Positions 1 through 9,004 of a stretch of 64,000 bases of DNA are shown piece after piece; positions within the stretch are counted from its first letter, which is position 1, and each line of letters begins with the position of its first letter. The notes beneath the pieces were generated by a model, which was given only the letters and a program-made list of their open reading frames with translations, ran no database searches and had not been told where the DNA came from. This DNA is from [Ruminococcus] lactaris ATCC 29176 (GTDB lineage Bacteria > Bacillota > Clostridia > Lachnospirales > Lachnospiraceae), in contig NZ_CP102292.1 of assembly GCF_025152405.1 (NCBI RefSeq), forward strand, positions 1,612,001 through 1,676,000. The letters are read 5' to 3'. The position numbers and the translations under genes are program-made.

Positions 1-412
1 GCCGGAACAGCTTTGCCGAAAAGATCACCCACAGCAGGATCACCAGCATATCCACACACGTCAGACATGTCAATGGCAGGACACTTACAAATCTTGCCGA
101 AAGAAGCACTGTCTCCAGATAAATACATACATTGGCCGCCGCTGCTGCCAGTCCATGGGAAAGGCACAGATTACTCATCCGCAGGGACCCCACATTCATT
201 CCTCCCATAAGATACATAAAGATAAAGTAGAAGAAAGCGTAAAATGCTCCCATCAGCCAATATCCTTTATGATAAAATGGAAATACAATTCCCCAGTTAT
301 GATATCTTTTCCAGACAACGATGAACATCCCTGTCAGCACAAGTACAAGAACCATCACAGTCAGGAATCGGATCAGACATTTATACGGATCCAGTTTATT
401 TTGTTGCTTCAT
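1..412 (-). CDS. Priming sugar-phosphate transferase, N-terminal part (cut by window edge)
   Basis: The reading frame is open from ATG at 412 down to base 1, giving about 137 residues of a gene that continues outside the window. It starts MKQQNKLDPYKC and contains about four hydrophobic segments with a central GGMNVGSLRM stretch. This layout is typical of the membrane N-terminus of Lachnospiraceae polyprenyl-phosphate sugar transferases, which load the first sugar phosphate onto undecaprenyl phosphate. The catalytic C-terminal domain lies outside, so the call rests on the N-terminal pattern only. The start is supported by GGAG about 9 bases upstream and an in-frame stop directly before the ATG. 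A consensus promoter lies at 452-480. A second, complete priming transferase is at 31595-33007. Confidence 0.6.
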   Translation of the reverse strand, partial: MKQQNKLDPYKCLIRFLTVMVLVLVLTGMFIVVWKRYHNWGIVFPFYHKGYWLMGAFYAFFYFIFMYLMGGMNVGSLRMSNLCLSHGLAAAAANVCIYLETVLLSARFVSVLPLTCLTCVDMLVILLWVIFSAKLFR

Positions 413-451
413 CTATCTTTGCTCCAATCAATTCATAATCATACAATTTTG

Positions 452-480
452 ATTATAGTATATAATTCCCTTTTTTTCAA
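452..480 (-). promoter_or_regulatory. Sigma-A-type promoter of the left-edge sugar transferase
   Basis: On the minus strand TTGAAA (475-480) and TATAAT (452-457) are separated by 17 bases, 40 bases before the ATG at 412. The match to the vegetative consensus is very good, although the region is AT-rich. Confidence 0.65.
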
Positions 481-537
481 CAATTCAACCCCTGCAAACC
501 TGCTCTGTACAGCAAAATAAGAATTTTTTAAGAAAAT

Positions 538-566
538 TTGACGAATTATGACAAATATATTAAACT
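538..566 (+). promoter_or_regulatory. Possible promoter of the Wzy-like gene
   Basis: TTGACG (538-543), a 17-base gap and TAAACT (561-566) precede the start at 598. The -35 box is good and the -10 box is weak. Confidence 0.4.
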
Positions 567-597
567 GAAAGGCAGATTAATCAAAGGAGATCTCTAT

Positions 598-1818
598 ATG
601 AAACCACAAACCAAAAATAAAATATCATTCCTTCTATATAGTTACTTTTTTCTGATCGCATTATTTTATCCAATGCAGTATGTCAGCTTTGACAGTGCTT
701 ACTATACAGAATTTACCTTTGCAGGTCTTTTTGCCGGCTTGCTGATCCTTTGGACCGTTTTCGCCTATCATCGTCCGGTCCGTCTGACTGATCCGTCTGA
801 CCGACGATTCTGCTGCTGGATCCTGGTGCTTTTAGTCCTGTATAACCTTTTTTCTCTGTATATAAACTTCACACATTCACGGTGGTTATGGGAACAGTTC
901 AACTTTTCACTGGCGGTCTTGTTTTTTATAGTACTTCTGATCCATGGGGCAGCTTTCTTCCGGCAAGAACCTCTGGCTGTTTCGGTACTGCTGGTTTTTC
1001 AGGTTGTAACAACAATTCTTGGTATTATCGTATACTATCTGGGATACACCTCCGTTTCTTTCATAAACGGCATGGTCATACCGGTCGCAAAAGATCCGAA
1101 TTATTACGAGACCCGTTTCAGTTGGATCTATTACCATAAGAGCCAGTACTGCTTTGTTCTTCTCCTCTTTATTGCTTTCAGTGTGATCTGCCGGAAGCAG
1201 TTTAAGAATAAATGGTTTTTCCCGGTTTCCAATCTTGTTTTCCTTTTTGGAATCGTGATTTCCCATACATATACTGCACTTTTTGCTGCCGTGCTGATCT
1301 ATGCAGGACTTGCACTTGATGCTCTCCGGTCAAAACTCCGGACGCTCAATAAGAAGTATTTTCTTCTCCTGATTCCACCGGTCATCCTCCTGGCATTTGT
1401 TATCTGGCGTATGAGCCGTGAACGTAATATCTGGACACTTGGCAGCCGTACTTATATCTGGGCAGAAGGAATCCGACAGATACTGAAAAATCCTCTGGGG
1501 ATTGGAACCGGCTTTGGACCTGCCAAATTCTCTGTTCCGGGAATTTCTTTTCAGGTCTATAACTGCCACAATGTATTTCTGAATGAAATGTGGAGATTTT
1601 CTCTGCCGGTAGGATTATTATTCACACTGATTTTTGTCAGCATCCTGATCTACTCCCTGAAAAAGAAGTTCTTTTTCCTTCATATCGGGATCTGGATTGC
1701 TTTCCTTATCTCTCTCGGAATGGATTATTCTCTTTTAGGGCGGGAATTTACTCTGACTTTCTTTTACTTTTATATGATCTTTTTCCTTCCGAATACAAAG
1801 GAACAGATTTCTGACTGA
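598..1818 (+). CDS. O-antigen ligase/polymerase-like (Wzy) membrane protein
   Basis: A 406-residue polytopic membrane protein with about ten hydrophobic segments. The largest hydrophilic stretch, near residues 285-335, contains GIGTGFGPAKF and YNCHNVFLNEMWR. A loop with conserved Gly/His/Asn between late TM helices is typical of the Wzy/WaaL/RodA-like polymerase family, which joins lipid-linked repeat units on the outer face of the membrane. The start at ATG 598 is chosen because AAAGGAG lies 7 bases upstream; the frame stays open about 20 codons further up but without a ribosome site there. It is the only plus-strand gene in the polysaccharide region and is transcribed towards the VanW gene, with a shared terminator between them. 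Family assignment is reasonable; the substrate is unknown. Confidence 0.72.
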   Translation: MKPQTKNKISFLLYSYFFLIALFYPMQYVSFDSAYYTEFTFAGLFAGLLILWTVFAYHRPVRLTDPSDRRFCCWILVLLVLYNLFSLYINFTHSRWLWEQFNFSLAVLFFIVLLIHGAAFFRQEPLAVSVLLVFQVVTTILGIIVYYLGYTSVSFINGMVIPVAKDPNYYETRFSWIYYHKSQYCFVLLLFIAFSVICRKQFKNKWFFPVSNLVFLFGIVISHTYTALFAAVLIYAGLALDALRSKLRTLNKKYFLLLIPPVILLAFVIWRMSRERNIWTLGSRTYIWAEGIRQILKNPLGIGTGFGPAKFSVPGISFQVYNCHNVFLNEMWRFSLPVGLLFTLIFVSILIYSLKKKFFFLHIGIWIAFLISLGMDYSLLGREFTLTFFYFYMIFFLPNTKEQISD

Positions 1819-1824
1819 ATATCA

Positions 1825-1868
1825 CAAAAAGGCATCGGATTTTTATCTCCAATGCCTTTTTCTTTTTT
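1825..1868. terminator. Bidirectional terminator between wzy-like and VanW genes
   Basis: An imperfect hairpin with arms AAAAAGGCATCGGA and TCCAATGCCTTTTT around a short AT loop, T-rich on both strands. It sits between convergent genes ending at 1818 (+) and 1875 (-). Confidence 0.75.
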
Positions 1869-1874
1869 CTCCGC

Positions 1875-4076
1875 CTATCTTGAATAATAGGAAGAAGGAA
1901 GCTGCTCTGTCTTTACAACCTGCCCGTTTTTAATATACTTACGATATGCCACAGCACTTCTGCTTCCGGTCTTCCATGACACAATGTCTACTGAATCAAA
2001 CCAGTCCGGCTGGATGCCCCATACTTCAGCATAAAGTGTATTTCCGCTCACGTATGTTACAAGTTTCACTGCATAATTGTAATCATTTCTGATCTTCAGA
2101 TCAGACGATCCATAATTCACCATCGCATCCTGTCCGATCGGCACATAGGTAGATGGTACAGAATGATTCCTTCTCTGCACGATCGTAAGCCCTGCTCTCA
2201 ATGCCGCACCGTACAGCGTCGTACTTGCCTGACAGATTCCTCCGCCATAACCGACTCCGCCTACAACGCCTCCCGGAAGAAAGCCTTGAGCCTTTCCACA
2301 TGGACCTGCTATTCCAAAGAAAGAAAGCGTCTGTCCCGGCTGGATCGTAACCTGGTTAAAGTAAAGCAATGCTTTCGTCATATTGTATGTACCATTATAA
2401 TTATTGGTAGATACGGTAGAAAATACAGAAATACGTCTTGGACTGTTCATCAGCCGGCCATACGCATCAAATCTGTATGTCACACCATTGATCGTGATCG
2501 TGCCATTCATTACCAGATGACCATAACTATTATAATAATAACGATAACCGTCCTTATTTCTCCAGCCTGTATGCATCTTTCCGCTGTCGGTGAGATAATA
2601 CCAGTTTCCGCCAATCTTTAATCCTTTATTCCTTGCAAGCGTTCCATCTGCCTGATAATAGTATTTTCCACCATCTTTCGTCCGCCAGTAATCTTTCTTC
2701 ATATTACCCGCAGCATCAAAATAGTACCAGTCATTTCCATCTTTTACACCATCATCAAATGCCTGTCGGCCCAACGGGGTAAAACCGATCACTTTTCCAT
2801 TCTCGGTCTTCAGTCCCCGGTATGCTGCTCCGTTATTCTGGAAAATATAACGATATTTTCCAATCTTCATATCCCGGTTCAGTACCAGATGACCTTCCTC
2901 ATCATAATAATACCAGTCAGCACCTTTCTGACGGAACTGGGATTCATATCGTCTGCCATTTCCATCCAGATAATACCAGTAGCCATCAATCTTCATCCCT
3001 GCATTCAGGATCAGATGTCCCTGAGCATCATAATAATAGTGACTACCATCTTTTTCTCTCCACCCGGAGCTTAACATCTTTCCATCTTTCTGGAAATAGT
3101 ACCAGTAACCACTCAGCTTTTTCCCTGTATCTGTCAGGCAGAATCCCTGCTGGTCATAATAATACAGTCCGTCCTCCCCAACATACCATCCTGTATAAAC
3201 TGCACCGCTTCCTGTAAATTTATAATGCTTTCCATTGATATCCAGTTCACAATTTGTCACCAGATATCCATTTTCATCATAATAATACTGCGTATTGTTC
3301 TTCTGACGGAACTGAGCCGTATATCTTCTTCCGCTTCCATCGACATAATACCAGTGACCGTCCAGCTCAATTCCACGGTTCGTTACTAAATGAGCTGCTT
3401 CATCATAATAGTAATAATTTCCTGCCTTCTCTCTCCAGCCTGAGCTTAACAGCTTTCCATCTTTCTGGAAATAACACCAGTAGCCATTCAGCTGCATTCC
3501 TGCATCTTCTGCCCGGCTGCCGTCTGCCTGATAATAATATGTATCTGTGCCGTCTGTATACAAGCCTGTATAAGCTGCACCACTTTCGGTAAATTTATAG
3601 TGCTTTCCATTGATGTCCAACTCCTCGTTCAGTACAAGATGTCCTTCCCCGTCATAATAGAAGCTCTGTCCGTTCTTTTGCCTGAAACTATTCTGCTTCA
3701 TCACACCATCAGCATCAAAATAGTACCAGTAACCATCCAGACTGTATCCGGCATTTCTTAAATCCTTACCCTCCTGATAATAGTGGATTCCATCGGACTC
3801 TTCCACCCAGCCATTTTTCTCTTCCGTTATTCCGCTATTTTCTGAACTTTCCTCTGGATCTATCACGTCTTCTGTACTTTTCTCTGAATCCGTTACGTCT
3901 GCCTCATGTTCATTTTCCTGCTGTATAGCTGCTGCACTTTCCGTCTCTGCATTCTTCTCTTCCACAAAGCTTTCTGCCACATTCTCTGCTGAATTATCCA
4001 TTGCATAAGAAGTCATCATCCCAGACAGGGAGAGAACAAACGTCAGCCCCAGGGCTGTCAGCCATTTCTTTTTCAT
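1875..4076 (-). CDS. Secreted cell-wall-binding repeat protein with C-terminal VanW-like domain
   Basis: A 733-residue exported protein. Residues 1-26 form a signal peptide (MKKKWLTALGLTFVLSLSG...). Residues 27-90 are an acidic, low-complexity linker rich in Glu and Ser. About residues 90-590 are tandem Trp/Tyr-rich repeats of the type GYWYYFDADGVMK / YYYDxxGHLV, the pattern of choline/cell-wall-binding repeat domains. Residues about 595-720 match the VanW family (PGQTLSFFGIAG, GGICQASTTLYGAAL, RRNHSVPSTYVP). VanW function is not firmly established. The frame is open to 4253, but that extension would run through the terminator at 4221-4248; the start at 4076 has a GGAAGGGAC ribosome site, a promoter upstream and a proper signal peptide. 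The repeats resemble those of the genes at 16175 and 23108 at DNA level. Confidence 0.85.
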   Translation of the reverse strand: MKKKWLTALGLTFVLSLSGMMTSYAMDNSAENVAESFVEEKNAETESAAAIQQENEHEADVTDSEKSTEDVIDPEESSENSGITEEKNGWVEESDGIHYYQEGKDLRNAGYSLDGYWYYFDADGVMKQNSFRQKNGQSFYYDGEGHLVLNEELDINGKHYKFTESGAAYTGLYTDGTDTYYYQADGSRAEDAGMQLNGYWCYFQKDGKLLSSGWREKAGNYYYYDEAAHLVTNRGIELDGHWYYVDGSGRRYTAQFRQKNNTQYYYDENGYLVTNCELDINGKHYKFTGSGAVYTGWYVGEDGLYYYDQQGFCLTDTGKKLSGYWYYFQKDGKMLSSGWREKDGSHYYYDAQGHLILNAGMKIDGYWYYLDGNGRRYESQFRQKGADWYYYDEEGHLVLNRDMKIGKYRYIFQNNGAAYRGLKTENGKVIGFTPLGRQAFDDGVKDGNDWYYFDAAGNMKKDYWRTKDGGKYYYQADGTLARNKGLKIGGNWYYLTDSGKMHTGWRNKDGYRYYYNSYGHLVMNGTITINGVTYRFDAYGRLMNSPRRISVFSTVSTNNYNGTYNMTKALLYFNQVTIQPGQTLSFFGIAGPCGKAQGFLPGGVVGGVGYGGGICQASTTLYGAALRAGLTIVQRRNHSVPSTYVPIGQDAMVNYGSSDLKIRNDYNYAVKLVTYVSGNTLYAEVWGIQPDWFDSVDIVSWKTGSRSAVAYRKYIKNGQVVKTEQLPSSYYSR

Positions 4077-4120
4077 AATGTCCCTTCCATCCTTTCCTTT
4101 TCTGAAAATCTTATAGTAAT

Positions 4121-4149
4121 ATTGTACCAATAAATTCTTTTTCTGACCA
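4121..4149 (-). promoter_or_regulatory. Promoter of the VanW repeat protein gene
   Basis: On the minus strand TGGTCA (4144-4149), a 17-base spacer and TACAAT (4121-4126), 45 bases before the ATG at 4076. It lies after the terminator of the upstream operon, so the VanW gene is probably its own transcript. Confidence 0.5.
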
Positions 4150-4220
4150 GTAAAAAAAGAAAAATTTACTTTCTTTTTCCATATTCTGTATTTTCTACGC
4201 TTTTTTATTTTAAACGCACG

Positions 4221-4248
4221 AAAAGGGAGAAAACTTTCATTTTCTCCC
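4221..4248 (-). terminator. Terminator at the end of the polysaccharide operon
   Basis: A perfect 9-bp stem GGGAGAAAA/TTTTCTCCC (4225-4233 and 4240-4248) with a 6-base loop, followed on the minus strand by TTTT. It lies 13 bases after the stop of the flavoprotein gene at 4261. Confidence 0.75.
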
Positions 4249-4260
4249 CTCACGGTCTGA

Positions 4261-5544
4261 CTAATTATCTTTTAATTTTTCAGCAAGATTTTTGGCAGCG
4301 ATCATAGAGTCTTCCATGGAACAATAAGTCCATGCACCATATCTTCCGATCGTGTAAATATTTTCATCTGCCAGATTTTTCTTCAGCTCTGTGATCTGAG
4401 CGTCTGTCTCTGAATTAATATGCACATAAGCCGGATCCATTAAAATGGTGGAATGTGCTTCTAATTTTGTCTCTTCGTCAATAATTCCCAGCTTCAGAAG
4501 ATTCTCAAGTGTCAGTCTTAACTGCTCATCGATCATCCCCTGCGTTACAACCGCATCTTTACTGTATCCGATCTCAATATACATACTGAGCTTATCCGCA
4601 TCCAGAATATTATCATAAAATCCAATCCGGTAAAAATTGATCTTTTTATCCGGGATATAGAACCAGTGTTCTTTCGTATACTTCGATTTTTTATTAAATC
4701 CAAGATTGAACACCAGTACTTTATTGTAAGAAAGTCTGGACTGAAGCTCATGCATCTTTTCTTCATCAAATAAAGTAAGGAACCGGTTCAGTGGTGACGT
4801 ATTGATCAGATATTCATAAGAAATCTCTGATCCATCATTCAGGATCACTTTTTTATTCGCTCTGTCGATCTTATCAACCACATGATTTAACAGTACTTTC
4901 TCCTTATCCAGTGCATCATACAGGATCTGGATAAAAGATCCTGCTCCTGAACGTGGATACAGAAACGAATTATTGTAAGAAGTACTGTCTTTGTTCGCCT
5001 TCATATTGTCAATGATCGCCGGAATATCCGCATATGGGAAAAATCTTCCCATTGCATCTTTATCCAGAGTGGTCAGATCAACCGCATACAGCTTTTCATT
5101 ATATGGCTTCAGGAATTTCTCAACGATAGATTTTCCAAACTTCCCGTACAGCATATCCAGGAAATTATCATACTCTTCTTTTTCCTCTTTATGGAAAAGA
5201 TCATACAGGCAGTCGATAAACTCACTTTTTTCCAGTTGATGGATATTGGTCTGGAACGGATAATCTACCAGTTCTCCCTTGTAGATGATCTTTGTATTCT
5301 TATCTTTATAGATGATCTCATCCTCATCCACACTGTCGATAAACCGCTTTTTAAACTCATCTGTACTGAAATGGAAAAAGTGTCCGGCATAATCCCATAC
5401 ATAATCTTTTTCTTTGATCGTACGGCAATATCCACCGACTTCATCTTCCTTCTCTACGATCAGATAATCCCCATCTGCATAATTTGCAAACGTAAGTCCT
5501 GATATTCCTGCTCCGATGATCAGATATTTCACATTTCTTTCCAT
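4261..5544 (-). CDS. FAD-dependent oxidoreductase, UDP-galactopyranose mutase / protoporphyrinogen oxidase-like
   Basis: A 427-residue cytoplasmic flavoprotein. The N-terminal YLIIGAGISGLTFA is a Rossmann dinucleotide-binding motif, followed by IVEKEDEVGGYCRT and WDYAGHFFHF, the arrangement found in UDP-galactopyranose mutase and its relatives. The C-terminal NIYTIGRYGAWTYCSMEDS is the second flavin-contacting segment typical of the same group. In a polysaccharide locus the natural role is preparing a nucleotide sugar such as UDP-galactofuranose, but the protein may belong to a broader amino-oxidase-like group, so the exact substrate is not assigned. It is last in its operon, 12 bases after wecB, with AAAGGAG before its ATG and a terminator after its stop. 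Confidence 0.68.
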   Translation of the reverse strand: MERNVKYLIIGAGISGLTFANYADGDYLIVEKEDEVGGYCRTIKEKDYVWDYAGHFFHFSTDEFKKRFIDSVDEDEIIYKDKNTKIIYKGELVDYPFQTNIHQLEKSEFIDCLYDLFHKEEKEEYDNFLDMLYGKFGKSIVEKFLKPYNEKLYAVDLTTLDKDAMGRFFPYADIPAIIDNMKANKDSTSYNNSFLYPRSGAGSFIQILYDALDKEKVLLNHVVDKIDRANKKVILNDGSEISYEYLINTSPLNRFLTLFDEEKMHELQSRLSYNKVLVFNLGFNKKSKYTKEHWFYIPDKKINFYRIGFYDNILDADKLSMYIEIGYSKDAVVTQGMIDEQLRLTLENLLKLGIIDEETKLEAHSTILMDPAYVHINSETDAQITELKKNLADENIYTIGRYGAWTYCSMEDSMIAAKNLAEKLKDN

Positions 5545-5556
5545 AAGGCCGCTCCT

Positions 5557-6672
5557 TTATAATCTGTCTTTAAACTTCTCAATGATCGCATCTGCAATTC
5601 TTTCACTCGCATGACCGTCTCCATACGGATTGCTTGCATGACTCATTGCATTATAAGCCTCTTTATCACTGAGAAGCTTTTTCGTCTCATTATAAATAAC
5701 TTCCTCATCTGTTCCGGTCAGTTTCAGCGTACCTGCCTTGATTCCCTCCGGTCTTTCCGTCGTATCACGCAGGACAAGTACCGGTTTTCCAAGAGATGGA
5801 GCCTCCTCCTGGATTCCGCCGCTGTCTGTCATGATCAGATAACTCTTATTCTGGAAATTATGGAAATCAAATACTTCCAGTGGCTCGATCAGGCGAACTC
5901 TGTCGCAGTCATCAAAAACTTCTTTTGCAATCTGACGTACCTTCGGATTCATATGGATCGGATATACAACTTTCACATCTGCAAATTCATCTACGATCCT
6001 TTTGATCGCTCTGAAAATATGGTACATTGGTTCACCGAGATTTTCTCTTCTATGTGCAGTCAGAAGGATCATCCGGTCATCCCCGATCCAGTCAAAGATC
6101 GGATTTTCATAATTTTCATCAACTGTCGTTGCCATGGCATCGATTGCTGTATTTCCCGTAATATAAATATTTTCTTCCTTTTTCCCTTCATCGCGGAGAT
6201 TCTTGGCACTTACCTCTGTCGGTGCAAAATGCATATCTGCAAGACATCCTACCATCTGACGGTTCATCTCCTCCGGGAATGGTGAATACTTGTTCCATGT
6301 TCTGAGACCTGCTTCGACATGACCGATCGCGATCTGACTGTGATATGCCGCCAGTGCACCGGCAAATGTAGTCGTCGTATCTCCATGTACAAGTACAATA
6401 TCCGGTCTTTCTTTCTCCAGCACTTCCCCGATACTTCCAAGCACTCTCTGTACGACTTCATTCAGGGTCTGTCCCTGCTTCATAATATCCAGATCATATT
6501 CCGGTACAATATGGAAAGTCTCCAGTACCTGATCCAGCATCTGACGGTGCTGTGCCGTAACACAGGTGATCTGTTCGATCTCCGGTCTGGATTTTAATTC
6601 TTTTACAAGTGGAGCCATTTTAATTGCCTCTGGTCTGGTTCCAAAAACCGTCATGACTTTTATCTTGCCCAT
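5557..6672 (-). CDS. wecB: UDP-N-acetylglucosamine 2-epimerase (non-hydrolysing)
   Basis: The 371-residue protein begins KVMTVFGTRPEAIKMAPLV, the hallmark of this family, and contains VHGDTTTTFAGALAAY, GHVEAGLRT, LTAHRREN and MTDSGGIQEEAPSLGKPVL, which form the UDP-sugar site. The enzyme interconverts UDP-GlcNAc and UDP-ManNAc in the cytoplasm. ManNAc is a common residue of wall teichoic acid linkage units and capsules, which fits the surrounding locus. Length and start (GAGAGG upstream of ATG) are normal. Confidence 0.95.
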   Translation of the reverse strand: MGKIKVMTVFGTRPEAIKMAPLVKELKSRPEIEQITCVTAQHRQMLDQVLETFHIVPEYDLDIMKQGQTLNEVVQRVLGSIGEVLEKERPDIVLVHGDTTTTFAGALAAYHSQIAIGHVEAGLRTWNKYSPFPEEMNRQMVGCLADMHFAPTEVSAKNLRDEGKKEENIYITGNTAIDAMATTVDENYENPIFDWIGDDRMILLTAHRRENLGEPMYHIFRAIKRIVDEFADVKVVYPIHMNPKVRQIAKEVFDDCDRVRLIEPLEVFDFHNFQNKSYLIMTDSGGIQEEAPSLGKPVLVLRDTTERPEGIKAGTLKLTGTDEEVIYNETKKLLSDKEAYNAMSHASNPYGDGHASERIADAIIEKFKDRL

Positions 6673-6693
6673 TTTCGTTTCCTCTCTTTTCTT

Positions 6694-7965
6694 TTATCTG
6701 TCCAGTTTCTCTACCATTGCATCAAATTTCTCTGCAACCTCTGTTGCATTAAACTGATTCATGCCATCCTGATCTATTTCTACTGTATAATTTTCATAAG
6801 CGATCAGATACAGATAGTTCTTGATCTCATCTACAGAATAAGAAACTGTCACGCCATTCACGGCACGTACAACATCTGCTCCTGCCCCTTCAAACATCGT
6901 CATTCCAAAGATCGGACGGTTTGCTCCGATATAATCTGCAAGCTTTGCGGCAAAAAAGATATTCTCATCCAGGATTCCATGCAGGTTCGCATCTACATGC
7001 AGCAGCCAGTCACTGTTTCTCATAATAGAAAGACTTGTCTTATAATCTACCGGTTTCTTGATCTTCACTACATCCAGCAATTCATGGTCGATCAGATAGA
7101 CTTTGTCATTTGCTGCCATATGTCCATAGAACAGTACTTCCAGATGCTCTGCAAGGTCCGGATGCTCTTTCTTCAGTGCCGCAATTCCTTTCAGAAACAG
7201 TCTTGGAGTCCTGGTCGCATCCAGATGCCCGATATAAACCATCTGGATCTTATCACTGCTCCTCGGTGCAATCGACGCATCATACAGTTCCGCATCAAAA
7301 CTATGTGGAAGTACGACCGCCTTCTTTGCAATTTCTTTTCCACAGGAACTGAGCATATATTTTTTCTGATAAGGATTATTGAAAATGATCTTATCGCAGT
7401 TGGAAAGAATATTATGTTCCAGTGTTCTCTCCTTTTCCAGTGCCTGAAGCGGAGCTTTCTGTCTGCGCTTCCAGAGCAGATTCTTCATCTCCCGGACCGG
7501 AGAGATCATTTCCCGGATTCCCATCTTTCTTACATACCGCATCTGTAAAGAATATGGGGACATCGTCTGCATTCCTTTCAGCACAAACGGATTATTGGCA
7601 ATCGGATCTCCAAATGATGCGATCCAGGTAATCCCCGGTTTCATTTTCTTGATCTCAAGTCCGATCTCATGCGACTCAGGCGGCATGGAACGGGTCATAA
7701 CAATATCATATTCGTTCTGATGCTTTCTGAAATATTCAACCGCAGCACTCTTCCATGTGTCCAGTGACTCTCCCTGAAGACAGATCTTCTTTACATTCCC
7801 ACACTCAGGGAGCTGCTCGTTCTTTCCATAAGACCAGGAATCATTGCTGTCCTGCATACATACATCATACTGATACTTTGAATTTTTCAATAACTTATAT
7901 GTTACAAGTCCCTCTGAAGAATTGATCGGTGGAAAATACCAACTAATTACTAATATTCTTTTCAT
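6694..7965 (-). CDS. Glycosyltransferase, GT4-like
   Basis: A 423-residue cytoplasmic glycosyltransferase. It opens KRILVISWYFPPINSSEG, a GT-B start with a glycine-containing donor/acceptor loop, and has a C-terminal domain with QMVYIGHLDATRTPRLFLKG and the conserved region near RPIFGMTMFEGAGADV. The ATG at 7965 overlaps the stop of the upstream gene as ATGA, and AGGAAG lies about 9 bases before it; a longer frame up to 8016 lacks both features. It probably adds one sugar of the repeat unit together with the GT2 enzyme just upstream. Specificity cannot be read from the sequence. Confidence 0.82.
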   Translation of the reverse strand: MKRILVISWYFPPINSSEGLVTYKLLKNSKYQYDVCMQDSNDSWSYGKNEQLPECGNVKKICLQGESLDTWKSAAVEYFRKHQNEYDIVMTRSMPPESHEIGLEIKKMKPGITWIASFGDPIANNPFVLKGMQTMSPYSLQMRYVRKMGIREMISPVREMKNLLWKRRQKAPLQALEKERTLEHNILSNCDKIIFNNPYQKKYMLSSCGKEIAKKAVVLPHSFDAELYDASIAPRSSDKIQMVYIGHLDATRTPRLFLKGIAALKKEHPDLAEHLEVLFYGHMAANDKVYLIDHELLDVVKIKKPVDYKTSLSIMRNSDWLLHVDANLHGILDENIFFAAKLADYIGANRPIFGMTMFEGAGADVVRAVNGVTVSYSVDEIKNYLYLIAYENYTVEIDQDGMNQFNATEVAEKFDAMVEKLDR

Positions 7966-8996
7966 CGTGCGAATCTTCCTTTCACTTTTCTTGCTAATAC
8001 CATCACCTTGTGCCATTTTGATCCATCTACTTTTACAAATTTAAACTGCGTCTCACGGTTATATCTCACATAAGCCATACAGTTCAGACGGTCATAGAGC
8101 CTTTGATTCGTCTTTTTCAGGTAAGCATCAAACTCTCGGATTTCATTATATGCCCGCTTATGATCCTTATCGTATTCGCAATAAATTGAATAATGTGTAT
8201 TCAATGTATAAGTCAGAATCATCTCAATGTACTCCCTCTTATTCGGAGTCAGATCCTTTTCAATTCCGGTATAATACTCGATCAGCCATTTGATCATCCG
8301 CTTGTGGTGTTCCTGATTTCTCACGAAATTGTCCATATTCATACTCTGATCTTTACGACCGATAAAATAGCGGTAAATATCCAGATGATAATAAGCAAAT
8401 GTATCCACCTTTGTGATCGGCACAATATTATACTGCATATCTACATAAAAAGTCTTTTCGAGCATTTTAAGTCCGGATGCACGCAGAACTTCCGTACGGT
8501 AGGTCGTCGTTGCCATCATGAAATATTCTCCGTGAAGTATATTCAGATCGATCTCATTGAGATTATATTTTTTTCCGTCTTCCAGATCCTTATATTCAAA
8601 ATATTCGGACTTTCCATTATAGACATGCTCTTTTCTGTAGTCACAGATCACGGCATCTGCCGTCTCTTCTTTTAAACGCTTTACAAATTCAATAAAATCT
8701 CCGATATTGACCCAGTCATCACTGTCCAGCACTTTGAAATAAGTTCCCTGTGCTTTCTCGATTCCGACATTGATCGTAGAACCATGTCCGCCATTTTCTT
8801 TATCTACAAAGACAACTGTCTGCGGATATTTTTTCTCATACGCTCTTGCAATGTCAGCCGAGCCATCTTTACTTCCGTCATTCACAACCAGTACTTCTAT
8901 CTCTTCCAAAACTTCCGGTAACAATAACGAATCAAGACATCTTCTGAGATATTTTTCAACGTTATATGTCGGAACTAATACTGTTAATACCTTCAT
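7962..8996 (-). CDS. Glycosyltransferase family 2
   Basis: The 344-residue protein has a GT-A domain in its first 230 residues: LTVLVPTYNVEKYLRRCLDSLL, VVNDGSKDGSADIA, and the metal-binding VLDSDDWVN. The C-terminal part is helical and basic with no obvious membrane segment. It uses a nucleotide sugar to extend a lipid-linked glycan on the cytoplasmic face. It is translationally coupled to the next gene by an ATGA overlap and preceded by AAGGAGGAG. Confidence 0.9.
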   Translation of the reverse strand: MKVLTVLVPTYNVEKYLRRCLDSLLLPEVLEEIEVLVVNDGSKDGSADIARAYEKKYPQTVVFVDKENGGHGSTINVGIEKAQGTYFKVLDSDDWVNIGDFIEFVKRLKEETADAVICDYRKEHVYNGKSEYFEYKDLEDGKKYNLNEIDLNILHGEYFMMATTTYRTEVLRASGLKMLEKTFYVDMQYNIVPITKVDTFAYYHLDIYRYFIGRKDQSMNMDNFVRNQEHHKRMIKWLIEYYTGIEKDLTPNKREYIEMILTYTLNTHYSIYCEYDKDHKRAYNEIREFDAYLKKTNQRLYDRLNCMAYVRYNRETQFKFVKVDGSKWHKVMVLARKVKGRFAR

Positions 8997-9004
8997 ATTA
9001 ATTA

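Noticed and set aside
2163-3592. Several open frames on the plus strand across the wall-binding repeats, rich in His-Asn-Asn
   Set aside because: They are antisense shadows of the Tyr-Tyr-Tyr/Asp repeats of the VanW protein; the same occurs at 16853-17560 and 23180-24226.
2480-3760. Regularly spaced short repeats that could suggest a CRISPR array
   Set aside because: They are in-frame, degenerate coding repeats with Trp/Tyr periodicity, lacking constant repeats and unique spacers; no cas genes.
4077-4253. 59-codon N-terminal extension of the VanW protein
   Set aside because: It crosses the terminator at 4221-4248 and the promoter at 4121-4149, and would bury the signal peptide.
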